The notes under the pieces are model-generated. The model ran no database searches. It was not told the DNA's origin and saw nothing but the letters and a program-made list of their open reading frames with translations. Shown here in pieces: positions 1 through 7,257 of a stretch of DNA of 57,707 bases. This stretch comes from Paenibacillus sp. N3.4 (GTDB taxonomy: Bacteria; Bacillota; Bacilli; Paenibacillales; NBRC-103111): positions 1-57,707 of the forward strand of contig NZ_VRTT01000047.1 in assembly GCF_008017805.1 (NCBI RefSeq). The letters run 5' to 3'. Made by a program: the position numbers and the translations under genes. Position 1 is the first letter of the stretch; every line of letters starts with the position of its first letter.

Positions 1-19
1 CGTTCTCATATTCTTCCAT
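1..19 (-). CDS. 5' end of an unidentified gene running off the window
   Basis: An ATG on the minus strand at 19-17 is preceded by a good Shine-Dalgarno sequence (GGAGG, 8 bases upstream) and opens the reading frame M-E-E-Y-E-N before the window ends. Only six codons are visible, so no function can be given. It follows the 239-736 gene on the same strand across a 219-base spacer, the same arrangement seen between the other genes here. Confidence 0.4.
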
Positions 20-238
20 AAACCATACCTCCGCTTCAACTTACTAGAAGTATCGTCTGGTTTTCAATTTAACAAACCAATAGTAGATAGCGAGGAAGCA
101 GTTTGTTGTGGTATAGAACAACGTAAAATGAAGCGTGGGAAAATTAATGTTAGCATATAGATTTTTGTGAGAGCTTCTCTGTACCCTAATAGCCTCGGCG
201 AGTTTTACGGTGGTGCTTGTGGTTTATTCATCGTCAGA
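20..238. other. Non-coding spacer with weak inverted-repeat character
   Basis: No coding frame is convincing. Read on the plus strand the spacer contains ATTTAAC (66-72 region) and, further on, a GTTAGC-type sequence near 150-156, with a TAACA/TGTTA pairing between them and a small GTTGT/ACAAC hairpin inside. The pairing is much weaker than in the spacers at 767-837 and 1651-1805, so I list it only as a possible member of that series. Confidence 0.25.
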
Positions 239-736
239 CTACTTTAGAAAAATGTACTTACTTATATAACCTCCAATTAATCCACCAATTACTGCACTTA
301 TAATGATTTTAAAAAAATCCCAATAGAATTTTCTCTTTCTTTCCATTATTATTTGCTTATATACTTCTGTTCTCAATTCTAAGTGTGCACGGCATTCATT
401 CAAGTATCGATCTATAAAATTAATTTCCGGTGTATAATTTGTTATTTCAGTTTGTTCAATAATTTCATTTCTTTGATTTTCAATAAAGTCATACACTTTC
501 AAATATACAAATTTTAAATCTTTCATATTAAAATATTTTAATTCAGATAATTTAGTGAAAACTTCATTTATTTCTAAAGTTAATGCATTAAATCCAACCT
601 TAATACAACTTGTACCTGCGAAACTACTTAAGAGTACTCCTCTTTCATTATGATCCATAATTACTTTTGTAATTTCTGCTTTTATTTTATATTTAGACGT
701 ATCAAAAACAACGGCTAACCAATTATCAAGATTCAA
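239..736 (-). CDS. Hypothetical protein with C-terminal membrane anchor (165 aa)
   Basis: No family is recognised. The start is a TTG at 736-734 preceded by AAGGTG at good spacing. The first ~140 residues are soluble and charged. A helix-rich segment around 105-140 leads into one hydrophobic segment at about 143-162 (FKIIISAVIGGLIGGYISKY), which should anchor the C-terminus in the membrane and leave the body in the cytoplasm. The gene is much more AT-rich than the chromosomal genes to the right, which suggests acquisition. It lies in a row of same-strand, one-gene units with a HEPN gene upstream. A tail-anchored partner or effector of a defence system is possible but is inference only. Confidence 0.6.
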   Translation of the reverse strand: MNLDNWLAVVFDTSKYKIKAEITKVIMDHNERGVLLSSFAGTSCIKVGFNALTLEINEVFTKLSELKYFNMKDLKFVYLKVYDFIENQRNEIIEQTEITNYTPEINFIDRYLNECRAHLELRTEVYKQIIMERKRKFYWDFFKIIISAVIGGLIGGYISKYIFLK

Positions 737-766
737 CGTTTCACCTTCTTTCGTCTTTTAAATATT

Positions 767-837
767 ATTTAACGGTCTTTCCTGCATGCACCCACATTCC
801 TGAAATGCATAAAGCAGACCTAAGACCGTATGGTCGA
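767..837. repeat. Imperfect palindrome, attC-like spacer
   Basis: Between the 239-736 and 880-1620 genes lies a folded block. ACGGTCTT at 772-779 pairs with AAGACCGT at 822-829, and inside it TGC/GCA and ATGCA/TGCAT pair around a loop, with bulges of three to five bases between helices. The left edge reads ATTTAAC (767-773), which fits the integron core-site consensus RYYYAAC. The right edge (GTATGGT) fits GTTRRRY only poorly. A bulged hairpin with a core site at its edge is the architecture of an integron attC site, but a cryptic terminator or MITE remnant is equally possible. Confidence 0.35.
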
Positions 838-879
838 CAACGTGAATACGGTTTTTGGTCAAGTTGATGTCACCTATGA

Positions 880-1620
880 TTAGCTTTCAAGTTTATTCTT
901 TAGTTCTTGAAGCAGTGGTAAAAAATTTTCTATTATTCCATTAATGTTATTAGTGAAAACACTAGCATGTGTATAATGGCCTACTCCAAAACTAACCTTC
1001 ATAATTGACATATTATTTTTGAATTCTTCATTCTCTTTTATAACACCTGAGCTGATGTCATTCGGGGCAAAATTATGAGTTATATCATTCCGTAAAGTTC
1101 TAGATAAGGTGAAGGGTTCAGATTTATTTGTTTGTTCAACTACTTTATATAGGTTATTATCTATTTTCAAGAGGTTCTTCATAACATTCGAATTAAATCG
1201 ATTACCTGTCTCTATATTAAATTGATAATATACATTGATAATATGATACATAGTATCCCAAGCAGAGAAAAATTTATAGTAAAAGTTATCAATATAGTAA
1301 TCAAATATAGATTTATAATAGAATGTTTCCTTGTTAAAGTGTGGGAAATATTGAATCGATTGATCTTTCACTATAAACCATTCATCATCAGGTATTCCTT
1401 TATTATAGTAATGCATGAAGAATATATAACTCATTCTAGACTGACCTAGCCTGTTATTAAATAATCTAATCCAACTTGACAATTCTTCGTTTGTAATAAA
1501 AGCAAAAATATCACTTGTTTTTAGTTTCTTTACATCTAGGTGTAACTGTGCAATTTTTGATTTTTTTTCGATTTCAATCCATTGAGCTTTTGAAGGATAC
1601 TCCAAATGATCATGTATCAT
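880..1620 (-). CDS. HEPN-domain protein, Cthe_2314-like (246 aa)
   Basis: The protein resembles the Cthe_2314-type HEPN family. It is almost all alpha-helical. An aromatic-rich helical stretch at about residues 95-140 (FYYKSIFDYY, FFSAWDTMYH) precedes a motif near residue 180 reading L-R-N-D-I-T-H-N, a match to the R-x4-H signature of HEPN domains, which often act as metal-independent RNases in toxins and abortive-infection proteins. RNase activity here is inference, since some HEPN proteins are only nucleic-acid binders. Start ATG at 1620; the ribosome site is weak (GAAGTGATTAA). The gene is AT-rich and sits between two palindromic spacers (767-837 and 1651-1805). No antitoxin gene is obvious beside it. 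Confidence 0.65.
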   Translation of the reverse strand: MIHDHLEYPSKAQWIEIEKKSKIAQLHLDVKKLKTSDIFAFITNEELSSWIRLFNNRLGQSRMSYIFFMHYYNKGIPDDEWFIVKDQSIQYFPHFNKETFYYKSIFDYYIDNFYYKFFSAWDTMYHIINVYYQFNIETGNRFNSNVMKNLLKIDNNLYKVVEQTNKSEPFTLSRTLRNDITHNFAPNDISSGVIKENEEFKNNMSIMKVSFGVGHYTHASVFTNNINGIIENFLPLLQELKNKLES

Positions 1621-1650
1621 TTAATCACTTCTTTCTTGACATGAATTTCA

Positions 1651-1805
1651 GCTAACGTTACTGTATTCACGAACCTGAGAGACTTAAGCGCGTCTACGCC
1701 GGGTCGGAAGACTTAGCCTCGCAGAGGTTGTCTGCTGAAACCGCTTCCCCGAAATCCTTCTTGCAGACCAAGGTCGTAGCCCGCAGCTTGAACACAGTGT
1801 TATAC
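1651..1805. repeat. 155-bp imperfect palindrome, attC-like spacer
   Basis: The whole spacer between 880-1620 and 1839-2585 folds back on itself. On the plus strand GCTAAC at 1651 faces GTTATAC at 1799-1805; CTGTATTCA faces TGAACACAG; CTTAAGC-GCG-CTACG-CC (1683-1700) faces GG-CGTAG-CGC-GCTTG (1772-1790); and GGTTGTCTGC (1726-1735) faces GCAGACCAA (1763-1771). The loop lies between, and the left arm has an unpaired insert at about 1701-1724. It is GC-richer than the genes on either side. Matching edges that read TAAC and GTTA, helices broken by bulges, and position between single genes all resemble an integron attC site. No integron integrase is visible in the window. Confidence 0.45.
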
Positions 1806-1838
1806 GGAGAATCGGCTTCTTGAATAAGCCTTCAAGCA

Positions 1839-2585
1839 TTACTCAATTATTTCATAACTATCTTCTAAATACTTAATAACGTCATCTTCTCCTAGTTCTT
1901 TTAACTTATTAATAGTGCTATCAGGGTCAAGAAGAAAACTTGTCTCATAAATTGAACATCCAATATTATTTATTGTTACTTCTTTCTTCTTAATAAGTTC
2001 ACTATTACTTATACTAATATCGAACAGAAATACAATTTCTTCAAAATATTCAACAATATTATTTATTAGTATTAGCAAATGTCCAAACAATCTATCCGTA
2101 ACCCACGAATTGTGCATTCCTCCGATGCAAGAACCCCAGAATGAATTGCTATTCGAATGAACAATTTTACTTAAATCAGAATATATTTCTCTTGAATTAG
2201 AATTGTTATCAATTGCCATTCTTCTTTCCTTGGGTGTAATCTCCAATTTCTTTTTTATAACCCAATCGTTCACACTGTCAGGATTATTAATGAAATATTT
2301 TAGTAACCAAGACAGTTCTAATGCTTGTCTTAGCATAATCAAACTCTCGTCCTCTAATCCCATTTTTAGTAATTGGTAAGTAGCTAGTATATGATTTATT
2401 AATCTTGCAGTTATAAAGTGTCGAGCATGTTGGAAATAAGCATCTTCTTCTTTGAACTTTTCCTCATTAAACATTGACAGATAATTTAGTGCTTGCCAAA
2501 ACACATCATCTCTATCATCTAAATGATCAAGAAATGAAATTTCCTTTGATCTATTATAAAAGCGTTCTTTTACATTTATCACCAA
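1839..2585 (-). CDS. DUF5677-like / HEPN-related protein (~248 aa)
   Basis: The sequence is helical throughout and resembles the DUF5677 group. An early segment (HFITARLINHILATYQLLKM) is followed by a motif with conserved leucines (LRQALELSWLLKYF), then by Y-S-D-L-S-K-I-V-H-S near residue 145, the place where such proteins carry a short S/E-x-V-H signature. These proteins are frequent in phage-defence and mobile contexts, but their activity is not established, so none is claimed. I prefer a TTG start at 2585, seven bases after AAGGGGG, over an upstream TTG at 2603. The gene is AT-rich and is the right-most of three one-gene units. Confidence 0.55.
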   Translation of the reverse strand: MVINVKERFYNRSKEISFLDHLDDRDDVFWQALNYLSMFNEEKFKEEDAYFQHARHFITARLINHILATYQLLKMGLEDESLIMLRQALELSWLLKYFINNPDSVNDWVIKKKLEITPKERRMAIDNNSNSREIYSDLSKIVHSNSNSFWGSCIGGMHNSWVTDRLFGHLLILINNIVEYFEEIVFLFDISISNSELIKKKEVTINNIGCSIYETSFLLDPDSTINKLKELGEDDVIKYLEDSYEIIE

Positions 2586-2727
2586 TTTATCCCCCTTGGG
2601 CAATGTAATGAATTATTAATCCGAAATCTACTAGCCATATCTCTATGTAAATTATCTTTCATCACAACGGGTAGGAACAGGGTGAATGTATGGCGAACCG
2701 AACTTTCTATACCCCAATTTTTCGCCG

Positions 2728-2860
2728 TCACTTCTGGCACTGTCCCCCGATTAATCTAATCGCCCGATACACCTGCTCCAGCAGCAGAACCCGCAGCACT
2801 TGGTGCGGATAGGTCGTACGGCCGAAGGAGAGCTTCTTGTCGGCGCTGGATAGGACGGCG
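2728..2860 (-). pseudogene. Fragment resembling the 3' end of rlmH (possible cassette boundary)
   Basis: Read leftwards from 2860 the frame gives S-S-A-D-K-K-L-S-F-G-R-T-T-Y-P-H-Q, continues L-L-E-Q-V-Y-R-A-I-R and stops with TGA at 2730-2728. This parallels the C-terminus of the intact RlmH at 3907-4385 (LSFGR-T-PHQ, EQIYRA-R). Similarity continues past the stop codon (AAGTGACGGCGAAA here, AAGTAACGGCGAAA in rlmH). It is diverged, not a recent duplicate, and the rest of rlmH is absent. In staphylococci, SCC elements insert at exactly this part of rlmH and leave such repeats; that parallel is inference. Confidence 0.6.
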
Positions 2861-2962
2861 AGCAATTTCCCATTTCAACAGAATCACGCTTGACGATAGC
2901 AAGCGCGTCGGCAGCGTTGAGTTCGCCTTCAACAAGGAGACGGAGGAGCATTTTTTAGGCGT

Positions 2963-3019
2963 AGCCCCTTCCGCTGACAACATGGCGGAAGGGGCTTTTC
3001 CTTTATCAGGAAAAGCCCC
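2963..3019. terminator. Two overlapping, mutually exclusive strong hairpins
   Basis: AGCCCCTTCCGC at 2963-2974 pairs perfectly with GCGGAAGGGGCT at 2985-2996, followed by a TTTTCCTTT tract, a good plus-strand terminator. The segment GGGGCTTTTCCT (2991-3002) also pairs perfectly with AGGAAAAGCCCC (3008-3019). The shared GGGGCT cannot be in both stems at once. The region lies just past the stop of the 3068-3736 gene on the minus strand, so it may simply be a transcription stop read from either side. Confidence 0.6.
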
Positions 3020-3067
3020 ACGACTTATTCTAAATATAGGCATCTAAGTTTAGCGCATATAGTAATT

Positions 3068-3736
3068 TTATTTGTGTGAGTAAAACTCAACAACTTCAAG
3101 AGGAAAACCCTTGTTAATTGTATGATCGTAACTATAAAGATGATCGCTATTATTTTCACATTTACCGACTTTTCGTTTAAATCTCTCGTCCTGGATAATA
3201 TTTACTCTTCCATCACAAATCGGGCAAAAGCCATACTTCTTTATTGAATAAACATTTTCTTCATCATCTTCAAATAGAATAGGTCGATTATTTTCTTTAT
3301 ACACACCATCGTTCATTAACTTCCTATGTTTATTACGTGAATCGAGTGCATATGCTGCCAACCCAAATGTAGCCATCAGCAAGAAAAGAACAAAACTATT
3401 TTCTCGAATAAAATAAGTGACTATCGTTATAACTGCCGAAATTACCGATAACGCCCCTGAGACTTCAAATTTTAACTTATACCCCTTAACTCCACCCCAA
3501 ACTTTTCTATCAGGGAGATCCTCATAATCTACAATTAATTCATTTGCTGGACTAGGAGCAACAATTCGGTTATCAATGTAAAACTCTTGCTTACTGTTAA
3601 TACCCAGTCCGATGTTAACATTATCGTGACCTGCATTTATTGTATTAAAACCGTCTCTTTGATTAACTGGCTCTTGGCAATATGGGCAGAAACTAAAATC
3701 CTCTTTAATTTCCCCACTACATTTCCTACAAATCAT
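3068..3736 (-). CDS. Zinc-ribbon membrane protein (222 aa), function unknown
   Basis: The N-terminus has a zinc ribbon (CRKCSGEI at 3-10 and CPYCQEP at 17-23, pattern C-x2-C...C-x2-C). Two hydrophobic segments follow at about 95-112 and 115-132, and a second cysteine pair (CPIC, near residue 170) plus C-x4-N-x2-H suggests another metal site after the membrane part. Start ATG at 3736 follows TGGAGTGATAAG. It stands alone between rlmH and the rlmH-like fragment, so it is probably cargo of whatever created that fragment. Composition is AT-rich like the genes further left. No family name is claimed. Confidence 0.6.
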   Translation of the reverse strand: MICRKCSGEIKEDFSFCPYCQEPVNQRDGFNTINAGHDNVNIGLGINSKQEFYIDNRIVAPSPANELIVDYEDLPDRKVWGGVKGYKLKFEVSGALSVISAVITIVTYFIRENSFVLFLLMATFGLAAYALDSRNKHRKLMNDGVYKENNRPILFEDDEENVYSIKKYGFCPICDGRVNIIQDERFKRKVGKCENNSDHLYSYDHTINKGFPLEVVEFYSHK

Positions 3737-3906
3737 CTTATCACTCCAAATCAGCCAGAATATATTGGCTAATTATACCATAAATAAGGAGAAAATTGTC
3801 GATTGTCCTGCTGGATAGATAATAAGGGTCCCATCTCTTGTACGCAAGCTCCAAGACCCAGCAACCACTTCTCATTCTGTAGCCTTCTCAGCCCAAAATT
3901 TCGCCG
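3737..3906. promoter_or_regulatory. Spacer between rlmH and the zinc-ribbon gene
   Basis: It holds an AGCCA...TGGCT hairpin at about 3754-3771 immediately upstream of the 3068-3736 gene. The first bases beyond the true rlmH stop codon match the flank of the fragment at 2728. No further gene is seen. Confidence 0.35.
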
Positions 3907-4385
3907 TTACTTGTGATACGGTTCCCCCGATTTATCCGCATCGCGCGATAAATCTGCTCCACCAGCACCAGCCGCATCAGCTGGTGCGGCAGCGTCATGC
4001 GGCCAAAAGACAGCCGCATATCCGCCCTGCGCAGCAGCTCGCTCGACAGTCCGAGCGAGCCGCCGATGACGAAGGCCACCTGGCTGCGCCCGTAGGTGGC
4101 CAGCTTATCCAGCGAGGCCGCAAGCTGCTCGCTGGACCACATCTCGCCGTCGATGGCCAGCGCCACGACGTACACGTCCGGGCTGAGCTTGGCCAACAGC
4201 CGCTCGCCCTCTTTCACGCGCACCTGCTGCTCCTCAGCAGGGCTCATGTTCTCGGGTGCCTTCTCATCTGGCACCTCAATCATCTGCACCTTGGCATAAG
4301 GCCCAAGGCGTTTCACATATTCCGCGATCCCATCTACGAGATAGCGTTCTTTCAATTTCCCTACGGTTAATATCTGTATATGCAT
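3907..4385 (-). CDS. rlmH: 23S rRNA pseudouridine(1915)-N3-methyltransferase RlmH, with a one-base deletion near the end
   Basis: RlmH is a small SPOUT-fold methyltransferase that uses S-adenosylmethionine to methylate pseudouridine 1915 of 23S rRNA. The knot motif F-V-I-G-G-S-L-G-L-S and the LSFGRMTLPHQ...EQIYRA stretch are intact. As written, the frame runs past the normal end to R-G-N-R-I-T... and stops at 3888. Adding one base to the C5 run at 3924-3928 (G on the coding strand) restores R-G-E-P-Y-H-K and a stop at 3907-3909, giving 159 residues, the usual length. The Y-H-K tail is part of the active site, so I treat the deletion as a likely sequencing error. Canonical last gene of the wal cluster. 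Confidence 0.93.
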
Positions 4386-4441
4386 AACCGATCCCCCTTT
4401 TGCATGTCCTTAATTCTCTTCATCCCGCTCCGATTCCAAAC

Positions 4442-4465
4442 AAAAAAGGAAGGCCTCCGCCTTCC
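4442..4465 (-). terminator. Rho-independent terminator after the CxxH/CxxC gene
   Basis: On the minus strand GGAAGGC-GGA-GGCCTTCC is followed by six T residues. It begins directly at the stop codon of the 4466-4633 gene and separates it from rlmH. Confidence 0.85.
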
Positions 4466-4633
4466 TCATACAACTAGAAATCGCGCTAACTCCTTGCAGT
4501 GTTCACAGTGCGTAGGTGCTTCCCAATTGGCGAAGTGAGTCTTCTGTAAATCCACAATGTCAGGAGCTTCCTCGTACTCATCCACGAACTCGTCAATCGC
4601 AATTTCCAAATGATCTTTACAAACTACATGCAT
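4466..4633 (-). CDS. CxxH/CxxC small metal-binding protein (55 aa)
   Basis: This is a short protein of the CxxH/CxxC family found in Firmicutes near htrA and rlmH. Residue 5 begins C-K-D-H (C-x2-H), and near the C-terminus lies T-H-C-E-H-C-K-E (C-x2-C), a likely pair of metal-binding knuckles; between them is an acidic stretch (DEFVDEYEEAPDIVD). I chose the ATG at 4633 because AGAGGT sits at good spacing; an upstream in-frame start at 4648 lacks this. No biochemical role is established for the family. Confidence 0.75.
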   Translation of the reverse strand: MHVVCKDHLEIAIDEFVDEYEEAPDIVDLQKTHFANWEAPTHCEHCKELARFLVV

Positions 4634-4729
4634 GCAAGTACCTCTCATCCGCCATGTTTCTCAAATCTCGATGACTTCTATTGTTCCTGTTAAGCTCTTC
4701 GTGAAATCCCCTATTTGGTTTGACCCGCA

Positions 4730-5950
4730 TCACTTATCCGACGCTTCCACCAACGTGACCACCACGTTCAATTTCTTTCCGCCGCGATAGTAGACCACGT
4801 TCACTTTATCACCGATGTGCTTCTCATTGTACAAATATTTCCTCAGGGCAATCGTACTGTCGATCTTACGATCGTCTAACTGAACGATCACATCCTGCGG
4901 CTTCAGGCCTGCGTCTTTGGCAGGTCCGGATACATCAAAGACGATAACTCCAGTTTTCACATCTGCAGGGAGCTTTAATACATCCGTCCCTTTAAAAGCT
5001 TGCAGCTCCTGCGTGGAAACCCCCATTAACGGACGTTTCACTTTATGATCCTTAATCAAGCTATCAATAATCGGCTTCACACTGTTGATCGGAATGGCAA
5101 ACCCTAACCCTTCCACACCTGTATCCGAAATTTTCATCGAATTAATCCCGATGACCTTGCCTTCGATATTGACTAGCGGTCCCCCGCTATTCCCTTGGTT
5201 AATGGCCGCATCGGTTTGGATGACATCCATTTCCCAGTCGTAATCGCCACCATCACGTGATAGCGAGACAGGTATGGTTCGCTTCGGCGAAGAGATAATA
5301 CCTTGCGTCACGGTTGGAGAGAACCCTAATCCTAGTGGGTTGCCTACGGCTATCGCTGTCTCTCCCGCTCTTAAAATATCGGAATCGCCGAATTCGGCAA
5401 GCGCTTTAATATCTTTACCGTCTGCTTCCAGAACGGCTAAGTCCGTAATACGATCGCGGCCGATTAGGGTTGCTTTGCGATGTTCCCCTTGGAAATTGAC
5501 GATTTCGAATTGGTTCCCGCTTTCGACAACATGGTTATTGGTCACGATTCGCACTTTATCGCCACTGCGCCCGAAGATGACTCCGGAGCCAATGCCAATT
5601 CCCGTCTCTTGACCCTTATCATCTTTTTTCGCAGAAATCACACTGACCACAGTCGGTTTAATTTTCTCCGTAGCGGCTACAACAGAATCATTATTGTTCA
5701 TCGGATGCACGTCCGCTTTGGCTACCGATGCCGGGACAGCAAGGGACGCCCCTGTACTACTCTTCCCGATACCGCCTACCATCCATACTAGCAAGAGCAT
5801 GATCAATGCTCCCCCTACCCCAGCTACAAGGGCGACGTTCCGTCTACGATCCGCAAAGCTTGTGAAGGGAGTTGACCCTTTTGGACGCCAAGGGCGCTCG
5901 CGCTTCCTTGAAGTTTTGGTCGAATAAAAATCATCATCAAACAAACTCAT
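4730..5950 (-). CDS. htrA: HtrA/DegP-like membrane-anchored serine protease (406 aa)
   Basis: This is a trypsin-like quality-control protease of the S1C family. The N-terminus is cytoplasmic and basic. A membrane segment at about 38-60 is followed by the protease domain with the triad His140 (TNNHVV), Asp170 (ITDLAVL) and Ser255 (GNSGGP), then one PDZ domain (about 310-400, with V-I-V-F-D-V-S-G-P-A-K-D-A-G-L). The protease should face the cell surface and degrade misfolded exported proteins. Start ATG at 5950 follows AGGAGGG; a longer upstream frame has no such site. It lies downstream of walRK-yycHIJ as in other Firmicutes, so control by cell-wall stress is likely but not shown here. Confidence 0.93.
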   Translation of the reverse strand: MSLFDDDFYSTKTSRKRERPWRPKGSTPFTSFADRRRNVALVAGVGGALIMLLLVWMVGGIGKSSTGASLAVPASVAKADVHPMNNNDSVVAATEKIKPTVVSVISAKKDDKGQETGIGIGSGVIFGRSGDKVRIVTNNHVVESGNQFEIVNFQGEHRKATLIGRDRITDLAVLEADGKDIKALAEFGDSDILRAGETAIAVGNPLGLGFSPTVTQGIISSPKRTIPVSLSRDGGDYDWEMDVIQTDAAINQGNSGGPLVNIEGKVIGINSMKISDTGVEGLGFAIPINSVKPIIDSLIKDHKVKRPLMGVSTQELQAFKGTDVLKLPADVKTGVIVFDVSGPAKDAGLKPQDVIVQLDDRKIDSTIALRKYLYNEKHIGDKVNVVYYRGGKKLNVVVTLVEASDK

Positions 5951-6193
5951 ACCGGATCCCTCCTCGCTGACGGGGGTATGGCCAAAGGAAATCCCTCGCA
6001 AACATCCATTATGTTGCTTTGGTGGTATCCAAGTCCTTTGCCAACAGCCCAACGGTAACGCTCTTTTCTCTTTTTGAAAATAATAGGAATGTTTCGTACG
6101 TTTCTTGCCTACAATAATAGTAAACCAAATCTCTTAACGAATTACTAGAGTGAACTGAAACTTTACATATACACAGAAAAAGGAGAATGCGCG

Positions 6194-6403
6194 ATGAACC
6201 GAATTCCTTCCCATTTTGACGAAATCAATATGATTGGTAAGCTCGCTGATCTCAAGGATAGTCACTATCACCAATCCCTGGTCCTTTCATCTCTCATCCA
6301 AGTGCTGATCGATAAAGGCCTAATTACGGCACAAGAGCTTCAGCTCAAATCCAAGGAACTCGATGCGGCGCTCACTCCGAGCCCAATACATCCCATTTCG
6401 TAG
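6194..6403 (+). CDS. Small hypothetical protein (69 aa)
   Basis: An ATG at 6194 follows AAAAAGGAG at good spacing. The protein is charged and helical with no signal or membrane segment, and ends ...TPSPIHPIS. It is transcribed against the wal cluster, and its last ~32 bases overlap the 3' end of yycJ. I do not recognise the family. The strong ribosome site and its position in an otherwise empty promoter gap favour a real gene. Confidence 0.65.
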   Translation: MNRIPSHFDEINMIGKLADLKDSHYHQSLVLSSLIQVLIDKGLITAQELQLKSKELDAALTPSPIHPIS

Positions 6404-7172
6404 GTCGGTCAAAATACGTATCCATCAGTCGTATCTGCTTAGACTCGGGGGCACGCTCTTGTATTATGTTATTCACCGTCAGCCTGGCCAAATCCATTAA
6501 ATTATGATCACGGCTAAGATGTGCCATATAGACGGATTTGGTCTTGCTGGTCATCACATCACAGAGCGCTTCCCCTGCAGCTTCGTTGGATAAGTGACCC
6601 TTGTCTCCGAGAATACGACGCTTAATACTCCAAGGATAATGCCCTACGCGAAGCATATCCACATCATGATTGGTCTCCAGCACCATAGCATCCGAGTCTG
6701 CAATTTTCTCTTTCACCTTCTCGCTCATATAACCAAGATCTGTGACGACACTTAACTTTTGTTCCCCTTCATAAAAGCAATAACCAACCGGCTCCGCAGC
6801 ATCATGCGAAATACCGAACGATTCCACACGCAGTGTCCCGAAATCTTCGATCTCCCCTGTAGACATCACTCTTTTGTTTCCTTCTACAATGACACCGATT
6901 TGCCGGTCCAGCTCTTCCCATGTCTTCTCATTGGCATAAATGGGCAGGTCATATTTACGAGCGAATGCGCCCAGCCCTTTAATATGATCCGAGTGCTCGT
7001 GCGTAACCAGAATAGCATCAATACTGCTCGCCGCGAGTTCACGTTCTTTCATTAACAGTTCCATCTTTTTGGCGCTGAACCCTACATCTACAAGCAGCTT
7101 GACCTCACCGTTATCGATAACGGTTGCATTGCCTGTTGAACCGCTCGATAGCACCGTAAATCTCATACCCAT
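6372..7172 (-). CDS. yycJ: MBL-fold metallo-hydrolase YycJ/WalJ (266 aa)
   Basis: This is a metallo-beta-lactamase-fold nuclease-like protein, the fifth member of the wal operon. The hallmark T-H-E-H-S-D-H (near residue 58) supplies the two-metal site, with further ligands in S-V-V-T-D-L-G and in M-A-H-L-S-R-D-H-N. The family has been linked to coordinating division or DNA repair with cell-wall metabolism; the substrate is not shown by the sequence. I chose ATG at 7172 because GAGGAG lies eight bases ahead; ATG 7166 is also possible. Its 3' end overlaps the convergent 6194-6403 gene. Confidence 0.9.
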   Translation of the reverse strand: MGMRFTVLSSGSTGNATVIDNGEVKLLVDVGFSAKKMELLMKERELAASSIDAILVTHEHSDHIKGLGAFARKYDLPIYANEKTWEELDRQIGVIVEGNKRVMSTGEIEDFGTLRVESFGISHDAAEPVGYCFYEGEQKLSVVTDLGYMSEKVKEKIADSDAMVLETNHDVDMLRVGHYPWSIKRRILGDKGHLSNEAAGEALCDVMTSKTKSVYMAHLSRDHNLMDLARLTVNNIIQERAPESKQIRLMDTYFDRPTKWDVLGSE

Positions 7173-7257
7173 ATTCCTTACTCCTCTATACATACCTTGT
7201 TTGTCGCTTTAGCTGCTCTTTTACTCATTTTTAATATTGATGATTGCTTTACACGCT

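Noticed and set aside
2751..3043. Two overlapping minus-strand frames of 66 and 95 codons
   Set aside because: They are out of frame with the rlmH-like homology and run through the hairpins; only the frame ending at 2728 has family similarity.
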